Of a stretch of 64,000 bases of DNA, positions 62,804-64,000 are shown piece by piece (within the stretch, counting starts at the first letter, position 1; every line of letters begins with the position of its first letter). The notes under the pieces were generated by a model. That model was not told where the DNA came from. It worked only from the letters and a program-made list of their open reading frames with translations, and ran no database searches. Both the position numbers and the translations under genes were made by a program. Source of the DNA: JANNWF01 sp038205755 (GTDB lineage: Bacteria; Pseudomonadota; Gammaproteobacteria; Xanthomonadales; Xanthomonadaceae); NCBI GenBank assembly GCA_038205755.1, contig JBBRBN010000010.1, positions 1 to 64,000 on the forward strand, given 5' to 3'.

Positions 62804-64000
62804 GTCTTCGACGCGGTCGCCGCGTTACCCGGCAGCGGCTGCGCTGGACGCTCGGTCTGCTGCTGCTGGCGCTGGCCGTGCCCAGCGTCGTGCTGGTGGT
62901 GCAGACCCAGCGGCAGCTGAAGTGGGAGGCCTTCCATCAGAGCCGCCAGCTGGCGATGGAGCTGGCCGAGCGGATCGACGCCCGGCTGCGCCAGCTGATC
63001 GCCACGGAGGATGCACGCGCCTATGTCGACTATCAGTTCCTGACCGTGGCGGGTGGCAATCTGGCCGCCGATCCGGGCCAGATGGCAGTGCTGCAGCGCT
63101 CGCCGCTGGCGCAGTTTCCGGTGCGCAGCGAGCTGCCGGGCTTGCTTGGCTGGTTCCAGATCGACGCCGCCGGCGGCTTTGCAAGCCCGCTGCTGCCGGC
63201 CGGCAGCACCAATCCCACCGAATTGGCGCGGCTTGGACTCAGTGCCGACGAGATCGGCGCGCGGCGTGCGCTGCAGGAGCAGCTGCTGGACGTGCTTGGA
63301 CGCAACGCGCTGGTGGTGCGGCGACGGCCGTCGGAAGCGCTGGCCGTCGCGGCACCGGCTGCCGCAGGCGGCACCTATCCGGCGGAACTCGACGACCCGA
63401 ATGCAGGAGCGCTGGCAGCGACTCGCGAGGCTGTCTCAAGGGCGAGCGCATCGCCGCTGCCGCCGCCAGCGCCGGCCAGCAGCGCGGGCAAGGAGAAGCC
63501 AGACGCAGCGGCGAACCAGGTCGCGTTTGATCAGCTCAAGCGGCAGTCGAATGCGCCGCAGCAGAAGGATGCGCGCGCCCTTGGCAACGTCGCTGATCTG
63601 CGCCTCGATACGCCGTTTGCCGAGCGCGGCGGCGCCCGCGATGAACGCATCCAGGAGCTGCAGGCCAAGCTCGAGCCGCAGCGCGGCCGCCGGCTGGAGC
63701 AGGCGGCCGCGCCAGCGTCGGACGGGCTAGGTAGCACCGATGCCGAGTCCAACGCAGGACCGGCTACGCCGCTGCGGATGTTCGACAGCGAGCTTGATCC
63801 GTTTGAGATGGCGGCGCTTGGCAGCGGCCACTTCGTGCTGTTTCGGCGCGTCTGGCGTGACGGTCAGCGCAGCATCCAGGGTGCCCTGATCGATCAGCGC
63901 GAGTTCCTGCGTGGCGCGCTGGCGGAACCCTTCGGCAGCAGTCTTCTCGCGCCGATCGGCGATCTGCGCGTGGCCTGGCAGGGCAGCGTGCTGGAGCGGA
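62800..64000 (+). CDS. Sensor histidine kinase, N-terminal part (runs off window)
   Basis: An open frame of 400 codons continues past the window end. The N-terminus has one membrane segment (TLGLLLLALAVPSVVLVVQT). The following ~370 residues are a predicted periplasmic sensor region, unusually long and Ala/Gly/Pro-rich around the middle (ASASPLPPPAPASSAGKEKP) before a second folded part (FVLFRRVWRDGQRSIQGALI). The HisKA and ATPase domains must lie beyond 64000. The ATG overlaps the response regulator stop (ATGA). Confidence 0.8.
   Translation, partial: MSLRRGRRVTRQRLRWTLGLLLLALAVPSVVLVVQTQRQLKWEAFHQSRQLAMELAERIDARLRQLIATEDARAYVDYQFLTVAGGNLAADPGQMAVLQRSPLAQFPVRSELPGLLGWFQIDAAGGFASPLLPAGSTNPTELARLGLSADEIGARRALQEQLLDVLGRNALVVRRRPSEALAVAAPAAAGGTYPAELDDPNAGALAATREAVSRASASPLPPPAPASSAGKEKPDAAANQVAFDQLKRQSNAPQQKDARALGNVADLRLDTPFAERGGARDERIQELQAKLEPQRGRRLEQAAAPASDGLGSTDAESNAGPATPLRMFDSELDPFEMAALGSGHFVLFRRVWRDGQRSIQGALIDQREFLRGALAEPFGSSLLAPIGDLRVAWQGSVLER

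Overview
The window is GC-rich, gene-dense chromosomal DNA. It is very probably from a gammaproteobacterium of the Xanthomonadales/Lysobacterales, most like Rhodanobacteraceae. The main evidence is the core gene order rapZ-hprK-ptsN-hpf-rpoN-lptB-lptA-lptC-kdsC-kdsD facing bolA-murA, and the blocks purM-purN-DUF3108 divergent from DUF2066-perM-hda, together with a DUF6491 lipoprotein and an amgK-murU pair. The genus-level call is inference.

Layout. Bases 1-5.4 kb are accessory. They hold a broken RHS/YD-repeat gene carrying a REP-like insertion, an FG-GAP secreted protein, a secreted subtilase, the first complete copy of a dispersed repeat, and transposase and gene debris next to a tRNA-Phe. 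Bases 5.6-18.2 kb carry mixed housekeeping and stress genes: a DUF6491 lipoprotein, a HutD-like protein, two separate SET-domain proteins, an M20 peptidase, a META-domain lipoprotein, an alpha/beta hydrolase, DNA polymerase IV, an EF-G paralogue, an OsmC-like protein and a glycine-zipper protein. Bases 18.3-27.8 kb are the conserved RpoN/PTS-Ntr/Lpt/Kdo/MurA block, which joins nitrogen-type PTS regulation to outer-membrane and cell-wall synthesis. Bases 27.8-35.8 kb carry purine synthesis genes, a PerM transporter, Hda and a GAF-PAS-GGDEF-EAL protein in overlapping transcription units.

Bases 35.8-40.6 kb hold an FAD oxidoreductase, a diguanylate cyclase next to a histidine-kinase-like protein without its catalytic parts, small membrane proteins and gene relics. 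Bases 40.8-47.3 kb carry cell-wall recycling (amgK-murU), an HDAC-family deacetylase, a probable cobalamin importer (BtuM-like) with a cobalamin adenosyltransferase, and two ubiquinone hydroxylases. Bases 47.4-55.9 kb carry a large secreted nuclease (ExeM type), rlmM, a nucleoside deaminase, a Cys-rich lipoprotein, glnS, DUF2007 and a GST. Bases 56.0-64.0 kb carry a sialidase-like/GNAT fusion, a quinone reductase, and a vWA / membrane / PspA-like operon divergent from a two-component system that runs off the window.

The most unusual content has three parts. First, a family of modular, hairpin-rich, non-coding repeats has at least eight full, partial or decayed copies at 3.6, 7.1, 10.9, 17.2, 24.5, 37.3, 54.8 and 57.8 kb. 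It has 26-bp terminal inverted repeats and an internal module found in both orientations relative to its partner. Second, three otherwise unrelated secreted proteins share a short C-terminal motif of the form F-x-[DN]-G-F-[DE]. Third, several proteins have unusual architectures: a histidine-kinase-like protein lacking the phospho-accepting His, and a secreted sialidase-like protein fused to a GNAT domain. No CRISPR array, rRNA, prophage or intact insertion sequence was seen.
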